This document shows positions 1-5,655 of a stretch of DNA of 6,473 nt, one piece after another. Every line of letters begins with the position of its first letter. Position 1 is the first letter of the stretch. The notes below the pieces were generated by a model, which was not told where the DNA came from, searched no databases, and saw nothing but the letters and a program-made list of their open reading frames with translations. The DNA comes from Clostridia bacterium (GTDB taxonomy: Bacteria > Bacillota > Clostridia > HGM11514). Position numbers and translations under genes: made by a program. The stretch lies in assembly GCA_900757255.1 (NCBI GenBank), contig CAAENE010000056.1, positions 1 to 6,473 on the forward strand, in the 5' to 3' direction.

Positions 1-3000
1 CTTCTGTTAATGCACAAAAGTCCGTCAAAGTACAATTCGATTCATTATATGAAACACAGAAAACTACATCTGCCAGGGTCGTCCTATTTTGAAAACCGAC
101 TGTCACCAATACAGGCGTTGTTTCTCTTAACAAGATTGGTACCTCTATCTCTTCTTCTCCGCTCTGCTCGCTCTGTCCGGCTTTTATAAATTTCACATCT
201 CCTATCCGCGCATACCCGGTTGATGTCAGCTTCAAGTACTCGTTAGAAGTCCCATTAAAATAAAAAGTGCCTATTTTGACCCACTTTGATTGTGTCATGC
301 TGCCTGTTTTCTCATCAAGTAATTCCTGAGAAAAATGTGATGTATAACCGTCTGCAAGAACATCTGCACTCATGTTTATACCTGTGTTATCACCATCATA
401 TACATTCCAAATGAATACATCATAATTACCCTCTTGCAAACCATTTCCTACTTGATTCGGGCTGAATTGTACTGTTGATGCAGTTTCTCCCGTTGTATAA
501 ATCGTTCTTAACTCACCCTCTGAATCAGTTAACTGTGAGTTTGCGCTCCATGCATTTTGGTCTGAGATCGTTACTCCAGCGCCTAAAACATAATCATGAG
601 GTTGACCTGACAAGTTTCCGCTCGTGCTTCTGACATCCATTCTCACACCGGTTTTTACAAATTTGACATTCGCTATCCTGGCAAAGCCTGTTGATGTTAG
701 TTTCAAATATTCATCGTTTGCCCCTGTAAAATCAAAGCTTCCAATCTTCACCCATCTTGAATCAGCGCCGGAACCCGCATTTTCAGCCAGCGCAGAGCAG
801 GGTATTTGTTTCGTTTTACCTCTGCTGTATATTTCTGCATTTAAATTGACTCCAGCATTTTGTTCATGATAAGGGAACCAAAAATAGATATCATAAGTTC
901 CATAATCCAATATTGAACCGGATTGATTTGGGTTATATTTGATCCATTTTCCGGAACTGCCGGTATACAAAGTCTTTAAATCACCATTTGCATCTGTCAA
1001 ACCGGAATTCGCGCTCCAATCAGATTTTGAAGAAACGGTTACTCCGGCGGGTAATTCATAGTTATTTTGCGCTCCTCCTGACAAATTACCAATCGTTGTT
1101 CTTGCATCCATTGTTAATTGTTTGACAGCATTTTCATTATAAGAAGCTGATACTACAACTGCTGTTGGTGCGGAAGATACGACAGAACCGCTGTGCTCTC
1201 CGGTCCCTGTTGCAGTGACGCGTAAATACCTTCCCAATTGATCCGGATGGATGGTATAATTTGAGGCCGTCGCGCCGGAAATATCATTCCATTGCGTCCC
1301 ATCTGTACTGTACTGCCACTGATAACCAGCCGTAGCGTCTGCAGGGGAAATATGAGCTGTAAGTACATCGCCCACAACCGCTGAGCCGGAAACCGATACG
1401 CTAAATCTCTCTTCAAACTCAACTTGTTTAAAATCAGCCGTCGTATTATTCGCTCTAAATCCTACCGCTCCAGAGAGATAAGGATTGCTATTGTCCGTGT
1501 AGTCAATTTTCAAAACGTCATTTACATAAACTTCAATATGATTGTCTACCGCTTTGACTGTTATCTTATAATACTGATTGGAAGCTATATCCATGGACAC
1601 AGATGAAAGCCCCGTCCAATTATTGTTCAGTTTGCCCAACAGCAATTTATCCCGGTACGAATCTATCCCAACATAATATCCTTTCAACTCGTTCGTTCCG
1701 GTTCCTAAATCAGCAGCACGGAAAATGAGCCCCGCATCTGCGGTATCGTCTTCCCGTATTGATCTTACCTGTGCCGAAATCTCTACATCGCCATAGCTGC
1801 TGCCGCCGTTTAAAGTCGCCTTACTGTCAGTCCAATGCGCTGAAAAATAGGATAAAGCAGGTGAATAATTTGTAGACCAGCATCCGCTTGTTACTGATAA
1901 TGTTGAGCCTTGTTCGGAGGAAGTTATGCTTTTATGCTCAACCTGTGTGTACCAGGCTGCTGTTTGACTGGCTCTAAAACCAATGCCTCCCGAAGAATAA
2001 GAATTATGCTTATCAGTGGCATCGATTTTCAAAGTATCGTTTACATAAACTTTGATATTGCTGCCTACCGCTTTTACAGTTACCTTATAATTCTGATTGG
2101 CGGAGATATCCATATAGACCTCTCCCAGTGTCGTCCATCCATTATTTAATTTTCCTAAAATGATTCTCTGTTTATTCGCGTCTATACCGGCATAGTAACC
2201 CTTCATGGCATTTGTTCCGGCTGCTACATTACTCGCGCGGAAAATAAGCCCGGCGTCCGAGGCTGCGTTATCGCGCCCAACCTTGACCTGCGCCGAAAAT
2301 TCCAAATCAGAATAATTGTAACCGCTGAATTGAACCTTATTGTCCTGCCCCTGCGTAGTGGAGTATACAACCGGATTATATGCCGTTGACCATACCCCGC
2401 TTACAGTTGATAATATATTTACATTTTCACATTCAATTTGCCGAAACGTTGCAGCCGTTTTACTTGCCCGGAATCCTATATGACCGCCAGTTAGAATCGG
2501 GCTTGTATCTGTGACGTTAATCTTTAAAACACCGTTTACATAAACCTTTATATTATTATCTACCGCTACAACAGTCAGCCTGTAATACTGGTTTGTATTG
2601 ATTGTCATCGGAGTATAATTAAGACCCGTCCAACTATTATTTAATCTTCCAAGCAGCAACCGGTCTCCCACTGCGTCTATGCCTACATAGTATCCTTTCA
2701 GAGCATTGGTTCCTGACGCAACGTTGCTTGCACGGAAAAAGATTCCTGCATCCGACGTACTGCTTCCATTTCCCATCATTACATCAGCACTAAACTGTAA
2801 ATTAACATAGTTAGAATCCTTGATATAAGCTTTTGCATCATTATTTGCCTGGCTTACCGAAATAAGTCCATTCTGATTGCTCCATGTACCTTCAACACGA
2901 ACAAGAGAATCATCGCCCGTTGATAATAATCCATTTTGATTCGGCAGCAGCATTGGCTGCTCAATGGATAGGTTCCCCTGAGAACTATAAATGCTTTCCA

Positions 3001-3214
3001 TTACTGTTTCTTCTTGATTCGGCAATGCTTCCGTTTCCCCAAAGGGATTATTCTCCCCTGTGCCGTAAACCTCTTCCATGACTGCGTCATCCTGTGCGCT
3101 GTATGCCGCTTCCAACACGGTATTTTCACCCTGATTTGCCATATTCACTGCTAAAACTGCTGATGTGCTCAATACCATGATCATCAGCAAAACTGCAACC
3201 AATTTTTTCTTCAT
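1..3214 (-). CDS. Large secreted multi-module surface protein, C-terminus beyond window
   Basis: The frame is open from ATG at 3214 to the window edge: 1071 codons and no stop. It starts with a signal peptide (Lys2-4, hydrophobic 5-15, likely cleavage after AVLA at 22). Residues 23-100 form an acidic linker with short repeats. Three concanavalin/LamG-like modules follow (about 107-270, 272-431, 441-602), sharing the signatures DAGLIFRAS, KGYYVGID, LLLGKLNN, VYVN and IGFRAS. Next come an Ig-like module (604-688; YQWQYSTDGTQW, GRYLRVTATG) and two golvesin-C-like beta-sandwich modules (702-855 and 859-1012; WVKIGSFDF, EYLKLTSTG). Residues 1025-1071 begin another module (VSYNESNCTLTDFCALT) that faintly resembles cohesin-like domains of clostridial surface proteins. 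Family knowledge suggests glycan binding or adhesion outside the cell. No catalytic domain, sortase motif or SLH domain is visible; these may lie further on. It has its own promoter and ribosome site. The coding call is near certain; the function is inferred. Confidence 0.93.
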   Translation of the reverse strand, partial: MKKKLVAVLLMIMVLSTSAVLAVNMANQGENTVLEAAYSAQDDAVMEEVYGTGENNPFGETEALPNQEETVMESIYSSQGNLSIEQPMLLPNQNGLLSTGDDSLVRVEGTWSNQNGLISVSQANNDAKAYIKDSNYVNLQFSADVMMGNGSSTSDAGIFFRASNVASGTNALKGYYVGIDAVGDRLLLGRLNNSWTGLNYTPMTINTNQYYRLTVVAVDNNIKVYVNGVLKINVTDTSPILTGGHIGFRASKTAATFRQIECENVNILSTVSGVWSTAYNPVVYSTTQGQDNKVQFSGYNYSDLEFSAQVKVGRDNAASDAGLIFRASNVAAGTNAMKGYYAGIDANKQRIILGKLNNGWTTLGEVYMDISANQNYKVTVKAVGSNIKVYVNDTLKIDATDKHNSYSSGGIGFRASQTAAWYTQVEHKSITSSEQGSTLSVTSGCWSTNYSPALSYFSAHWTDSKATLNGGSSYGDVEISAQVRSIREDDTADAGLIFRAADLGTGTNELKGYYVGIDSYRDKLLLGKLNNNWTGLSSVSMDIASNQYYKITVKAVDNHIEVYVNDVLKIDYTDNSNPYLSGAVGFRANNTTADFKQVEFEERFSVSVSGSAVVGDVLTAHISPADATAGYQWQYSTDGTQWNDISGATASNYTIHPDQLGRYLRVTATGTGEHSGSVVSSAPTAVVVSASYNENAVKQLTMDARTTIGNLSGGAQNNYELPAGVTVSSKSDWSANSGLTDANGDLKTLYTGSSGKWIKYNPNQSGSILDYGTYDIYFWFPYHEQNAGVNLNAEIYSRGKTKQIPCSALAENAGSGADSRWVKIGSFDFTGANDEYLKLTSTGFARIANVKFVKTGVRMDVRSTSGNLSGQPHDYVLGAGVTISDQNAWSANSQLTDSEGELRTIYTTGETASTVQFSPNQVGNGLQEGNYDVFIWNVYDGDNTGINMSADVLADGYTSHFSQELLDEKTGSMTQSKWVKIGTFYFNGTSNEYLKLTSTGYARIGDVKFIKAGQSEQSGEEEIEVPILLRETTPVLVTVGFQNRTTLADVVFCVSYNESNCTLTDFCALTE
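179..1111 (-). repeat. Two tandem golvesin-C-like beta-sandwich modules in the surface protein
   Basis: Residues 702-855 and 859-1012 are two copies of one unit of about 155 residues. Both begin MD(A/V)R(T/S)T.GNLSG, continue with GVT(V/I)S...WSANS.LTD, then YDI/YDV plus an aromatic strand, and close with WVKIG(S/T)F.F and EYLKLTSTG(F/Y)ARI..VKF. The Y-[DV]-[IV]-aromatic strand, the WVKIG.F strand and the final VKF strand match the general pattern of golvesin C-terminal-like domains, which are attached to secreted hydrolases and surface proteins. The family call is by pattern only. Confidence 0.65.
1151..1405 (-). other. Ig-like module in the surface protein (residues 604-688)
   Basis: A single unit of about 85 residues shows the usual bacterial Ig-like pattern: a leading VSGSAVVGDVLTAHISP strand pair, a YQWQYSTDGTQWNDISGAT strand-turn, and a closing GRYLRVTATGTG followed by SSAPTAVVV. 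Such modules typically act as spacers in clostridial surface proteins. Here it separates the concanavalin-like block from the golvesin-like block. Confidence 0.75.
1409..2896 (-). repeat. Three tandem concanavalin/LamG-like modules within the surface protein
   Basis: Protein residues 107-270, 272-431 and 441-602 align to one another with a period of about 165-173 residues. Landmarks are D155/D320/D493 starting the DAG(I/L)(F/I)FRAS motif, then KGYY(V/A)GID, LLGKLNN.W, NQ(Y/N)Y(K/R)(I/L/V)TV, KVYVN and GFRAS. The layout matches the jelly-roll fold of LamG and DUF1080-type (3-keto-disaccharide hydrolase-like) domains. Because the copies are well conserved but not identical at DNA level, this is an established internal duplication rather than a very recent one. 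As tandem copies with no enzyme part attached, they are more likely binding modules than enzymes. Confidence 0.8.
3149..3214 (-). other. Signal peptide coding region (residues 1-22)
   Basis: The peptide has three lysines at positions 2-4, an unbroken hydrophobic core (LVAVLLMIMVL), then a small polar and alanine stretch ending STSAVLA. This is a classical Sec signal peptide, with signal peptidase I cleavage likely after Ala22 (or Ala19). There is no lipobox cysteine, so a lipoprotein is unlikely. It places the protein outside the membrane. Confidence 0.85.
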
Positions 3215-3219
3215 TTGTT

Positions 3220-3226
3220 CCCCTCC
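3220..3226 (-). promoter_or_regulatory. Ribosome binding site of the surface protein
   Basis: The minus strand reads GGAGGGG, five bases before the ATG at 3214. It is a strong Shine-Dalgarno match and fixes the start, which also gives a complete signal peptide. Confidence 0.85.
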
Positions 3227-3263
3227 AACTATGTAATTTATTTACATTTTGCTTTGTATTTAT

Positions 3264-3373
3264 AACCTCGCTAAGATGTGACCAAGGGGTCAGGCCCTCC
3301 CCCGTCTCGCGAGAAGGCGGGTTCCGCTTCATAGAGCCGGACGGCGGGCATATATTCCCCGCTTCGCGAGGTT
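3264..3373 (-). ncRNA. Candidate structured leader RNA, family not identified
   Basis: The ends are complementary: AACCUCGC at the 5' side (3366-3373) pairs perfectly with GCGAGGUU at the 3' side (3264-3271). Past one G/A mismatch, a further AAG/CUU pairing is possible. The interior is strikingly GC-rich against AT-rich flanks and contains local hairpins: GAAG-CGG-AAC-CCG-C-CUUC (one bulged C), UGACC-CCUU-GGUCA, GCGGG...CCCGC, and the 10-base palindrome UCUCGCGAGA. It lies between a strong promoter and the start of the surface protein, inside a leader of about 215 nt. It could be a riboswitch, another cis-regulatory RNA, or a processed small RNA. I do not recognise the c-di-GMP-I consensus or another family. 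The folding is by eye, so alternative pairings exist. Confidence 0.55.
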
Positions 3374-3390
3374 GAAACGCTATTCATGTG

Positions 3391-3415
3391 ACATTTACTC
3401 CTGCGGAGTAAATGT
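3391..3415 (-). repeat. Perfect 11-bp inverted repeat at the 5' end of the leader
   Basis: ACATTTACTCC and its exact complement GGAGTAAATGT are separated by three bases. With the promoter at 3437-3466, the hairpin would begin about 15 nt into the transcript. No U-tract follows, so it is not an intrinsic terminator. It may be a 5' stabilising hairpin, part of the structured leader, or a DNA operator just downstream of the transcription start. Confidence 0.7.
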
Positions 3416-3436
3416 TCTCAATAAAATCTTGTTATA

Positions 3437-3466
3437 ATTCTATCTTAGTTATCACAAACTTGTCAA
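3437..3466 (-). promoter_or_regulatory. Sigma-A promoter of the surface protein
   Basis: On the minus strand the -35 box is a perfect TTGACA (3461-3466) and the -10 box is TAGAAT (3437-3442, one mismatch to TATAAT), spaced by 18 bases. Transcription should start near 3430, giving a leader of about 215 nt. Directly upstream lie two AAATTTTC tracts (3468-3475 and 3479-3486, plus strand) 11 bases apart, as in an UP element. The promoter lies downstream of the tandem terminators, so the surface gene is a separate transcription unit. Confidence 0.8.
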
Positions 3467-3532
3467 GAAATTTTCGCCAAATTTTCACATAAATTTACAT
3501 GAATTCCACATATTTTGACAAAAACATGGAAT

Positions 3533-3562
3533 AAAAAAGAGCAGAATACAGAGTTCTACTCT
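3533..3562 (-). terminator. Second of two tandem intrinsic terminators
   Basis: In transcript sense, AGAGUAGAA pairs with UUCUGCUCU (9 bp with one G-U pair) around a 7-base loop and is followed at once by a run of U (A-tract 3533-3538 on the plus strand). It backs up the stronger terminator just upstream. Confidence 0.75.
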
Positions 3563-3571
3563 TTGAAGGGT

Positions 3572-3608
3572 AAAAAAACTCCGGATAACGAATATACGCT
3601 TTCCGGAG
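3572..3608 (-). terminator. Intrinsic terminator of the three-gene operon
   Basis: In transcript sense, CUCCGG (3603-3608) pairs with CCGGAG (3579-3584), an inner AGCG/CGUU helix extends the stem, and seven U follow (3572-3578). It lies about 15 bases after the stop codon of the oxidoreductase gene, where an operon end is expected. Confidence 0.88.
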
Positions 3609-3623
3609 CCATTTTACTACATA

Positions 3624-4796
3624 TTACTTTTTAAGGTAAGGCTGTTCGCCGACTTCCGCAAGTTTTTCATGGACGATCTTTTTGAATTTAGAATTTTTCT
3701 TCTTTTGTTCCAGAAGTTCTAAATATTGATCATCGTCAAAGGGGATTTCCACCGTAGAATCGGTCCAGCTGGACAGGTACATGGCATTGGCAAGGGTGAT
3801 ACCGTTGATACCCTCCTGCCCGTCGGCCAAAAGCGGAGTCCCTTTTAAGATAGCGTCGGTCCAGTTCTGCAAAATCCCTCTATGCTGAGAATTTTCTCCT
3901 TTAATCGGTACTTCGCATTTCCAGCATTCCGGAACATCCCATGCTCCTTCCGCTTCCTTTAAATGCTGGTCTACCGGCGTTCTTAACTGATAGAAGGTAA
4001 GTTTGTCATTTTCAATGACGATTTTACCGTTTGCGCCTGTAATTTCAAGGCGGTTGGTGCCCGGTGCGTCACCGGTGGTGGTGACGAATACGCCGGTTGC
4101 GCCGTTTTCATATTTTAAGTACGCGGTCACATCGTCTTCAACCTCGATGTTATGGTATTTGCCTATTTCACAGAATGCGCGGACGCTCTTGGGAACGCCG
4201 CAAATCCACTGAATCAGGTCGAGCTGATGAGGGCACTGGTTCATCAGAACGCCGCCGCCTTCTCCCGACCAGGTTGCGCGCCAGTCTCCGGAATCATAAT
4301 AGGATTGCGTGCGGTACCAGTCGGTGATAATCCAATTGACCCTGCGCAGCTCGCCTAAGGTTCCGTCCTGTACCAGTTCGCGCGCTTTTTGATACAGCGG
4401 GTTGGTTCTCTGATTGAACATAATGCCGAACACCTTATCGGACTTTTTAGCACATTCCATCATTTCCTTCACCTGTTTGGTATAAACGCCGGCGGGTTTT
4501 TCTACCAAAACGTTCAGGTTATGACCGAGCGCTGAGATTGCGAGCGGCGGATGGTCGTAATGCGGCGTTGCAATGATAGCCGCGTCGATTTCACCGGAAG
4601 CAAACAGTTCCTCGGCATTTAGATAATACTTTACTGTATCCGTCCCAAACAGTCCCTTCGCACGATCTAAACGGTCTTGGCGGATATCGCAGACTGCGCT
4701 TAAAACAGCGCCTTTGATTTCGCCTTCAAACAGGCGTTTTGCATGGGGCGTTCCCATGTTGCCAACGCCGACTACACCGACTCTGACTTGTTCCAT
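3624..4796 (-). CDS. Gfo/Idh/MocA-family NAD(P)-dependent oxidoreductase
   Basis: This is a 390-residue cytoplasmic dehydrogenase, a normal family length. The N-terminal Rossmann fold carries GVGNMG (10-15, the GxGxxG loop), then DAAIIATPHYDHP (71-83) and EKPAG (99-103) with the family's active-site Lys100. The C-terminal alpha/beta domain has GGGVLMNQCPHQLDLIQW (180-197), where His190 is the conserved histidine. Position 186, often Asp in inositol dehydrogenases, is Asn. I chose the ATG at 4796 because GGGAGG (4805-4810) precedes it by 8 bases and the protein then begins MEQVRVGVVG; an in-frame ATG at 4847 would add 17 residues unlike the family and has no ribosome site. It starts one base after the isomerase stop. 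The substrate is probably a sugar, polyol or glycoside; the exact one is unknown. Confidence 0.92.
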   Translation of the reverse strand: MEQVRVGVVGVGNMGTPHAKRLFEGEIKGAVLSAVCDIRQDRLDRAKGLFGTDTVKYYLNAEELFASGEIDAAIIATPHYDHPPLAISALGHNLNVLVEKPAGVYTKQVKEMMECAKKSDKVFGIMFNQRTNPLYQKARELVQDGTLGELRRVNWIITDWYRTQSYYDSGDWRATWSGEGGGVLMNQCPHQLDLIQWICGVPKSVRAFCEIGKYHNIEVEDDVTAYLKYENGATGVFVTTTGDAPGTNRLEITGANGKIVIENDKLTFYQLRTPVDQHLKEAEGAWDVPECWKCEVPIKGENSQHRGILQNWTDAILKGTPLLADGQEGINGITLANAMYLSSWTDSTVEIPFDDDQYLELLEQKKKNSKFKKIVHEKLAEVGEQPYLKK

Positions 4797-4797
4797 T

Positions 4798-5655
4798 TTA
4801 TTTTCCTCCCACTTTATCAATAATTTTGGCAAAAGCGTCATATGCAAGCTTGAACCGCTCCTGCCCGCTTAAATGATTTTCTTTGATTTCCACCTTGGTT
4901 TCCAGCTTGTCAAGTCCGGGAAATGATCCCAAATGCGGTTCAAATGAGAAAAATCCCTGATAGCCGTTCTCTATCATCTCACCGATGATTGTTTCCACCT
5001 GTCCGTCGCCGTACCCCGCCGGCACTACCATATGATCGATCGACCGCGCGTCCTTGATATGTACGTATTCGATATAAGGTTTCAGTGTCTTGTATGCTTC
5101 ATAGGGTTTTACGCCGCACTGGACGAAATTCGCCATATCAAAGGTAGCGCGCAGATTTTTGGAGGGGATTCGGTCAAAAATTTTCAAGCAGCGGGAGATA
5201 ATATCTCCAAAGATATCCTTTTCGTTTTCATGCAGCAGCATAACGTCTTCCTGCTCCGCAATTTCCACAAACGCCTTCATTCTCCGGATAACTTCCTCTT
5301 CGTACTGTTCCGGGGCGTCGCCCTCCGGAATAAAGAAGCTGAAAATCCGGATATACTTTGTTTCAAACAGCTTTGCCAGCTCGATGACATGGCGGAACGT
5401 TTGCAGATGCGGTTCAAATGGGTCTGTTATTTTGATTTTCCCGATTGGAGAACCGATTGCGGAAATCGAAAAACCGTTTTTATCCAGCTTCTGTTTGATT
5501 TCCTTTGCTTTGTCCATAGTAAATTCGGATACATTGATACCGTCCACGGCACGAAGCTCAATATGGCTGATCCCATATTTTTCGAGTTCCTTCATTTGCG
5601 TTTCAATATCATTTGCGATTTCATCCGCAAATGCAGAAAATTGATATTCAGGCAC
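4798..5655 (-). CDS. Sugar phosphate isomerase/epimerase, AP-endonuclease-2-type TIM barrel
   Basis: This cytoplasmic TIM-barrel protein has about 285 residues, a normal family length. Numbered from the alternative GTG at 5664, the likely metal ligands are Glu146 (LLHENEK), Asp176 (ATFDMANF), His202 (YVHIKDA) and Glu242 (FFSFEPH), the Glu/Asp/His/Glu layout of xylose isomerase-like sugar isomerases and epimerases. The opening FSAFADEI is typical of the group. I prefer the GTG at 5655 because AGAGGTG (5662-5668) stands 6 bases ahead; the GTG at 5664 lies within that site and has none of its own. The gene then overlaps the aldolase stop by 8 bases and ends one base before the oxidoreductase start. 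In such pairs, the enzyme often epimerises, isomerises or dehydrates the keto-sugar made by the oxidoreductase. The substrate is unknown. Confidence 0.9.
   Translation of the reverse strand: MPEYQFSAFADEIANDIETQMKELEKYGISHIELRAVDGINVSEFTMDKAKEIKQKLDKNGFSISAIGSPIGKIKITDPFEPHLQTFRHVIELAKLFETKYIRIFSFFIPEGDAPEQYEEEVIRRMKAFVEIAEQEDVMLLHENEKDIFGDIISRCLKIFDRIPSKNLRATFDMANFVQCGVKPYEAYKTLKPYIEYVHIKDARSIDHMVVPAGYGDGQVETIIGEMIENGYQGFFSFEPHLGSFPGLDKLETKVEIKENHLSGQERFKLAYDAFAKIIDKVGGK
4805..4810 (-). promoter_or_regulatory. Ribosome binding site of the oxidoreductase gene
   Basis: GGGAGG lies inside the last codons of the upstream isomerase gene and 8 bases before the ATG at 4796. It decides the start and suggests translational coupling. 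Confidence 0.85.

Noticed and set aside
624..869. Plus-strand frames opposite the surface protein gene (also 1424-1606, 1910-2149, 2884-3081)
   Set aside because: They are mirror frames of the repeated modules; the opposite strand holds a continuous 1071-codon frame with clear domains.
1153..1422. Minus-strand 89-codon frame inside the surface protein gene
   Set aside because: It is out of frame with the main gene, has no ribosome site and no recognisable domain.
3126..3332. Minus-strand 68-codon frame over the leader and the start of the surface gene, as a possible leader peptide
   Set aside because: No ribosome site precedes its ATG, it lies in the GC-rich structured block, and it overlaps the signal peptide in another frame. 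Similar peptides predicted in other genomes would more likely mark copies of the RNA than a real protein.
3373..3386. TGAAACGCTATTCA as a catabolite-repression (cre) site
   Set aside because: The ends match but the central CG is shifted by one base from the consensus, giving about three mismatches. The position well downstream of the transcription start, inside the leader, is possible for a roadblock but unconvincing.
3515..3520. Plus-strand TTGACA as a divergent promoter
   Set aside because: No -10-like hexamer occurs at 16-18 bases downstream, and no plus-strand gene follows.
4797..4847. N-terminal extension of the oxidoreductase from an upstream ATG
   Set aside because: The extra 17 residues overlap the isomerase gene, lack a ribosome site and do not fit the Rossmann start; the ATG at 4796 has GGGAGG in place.
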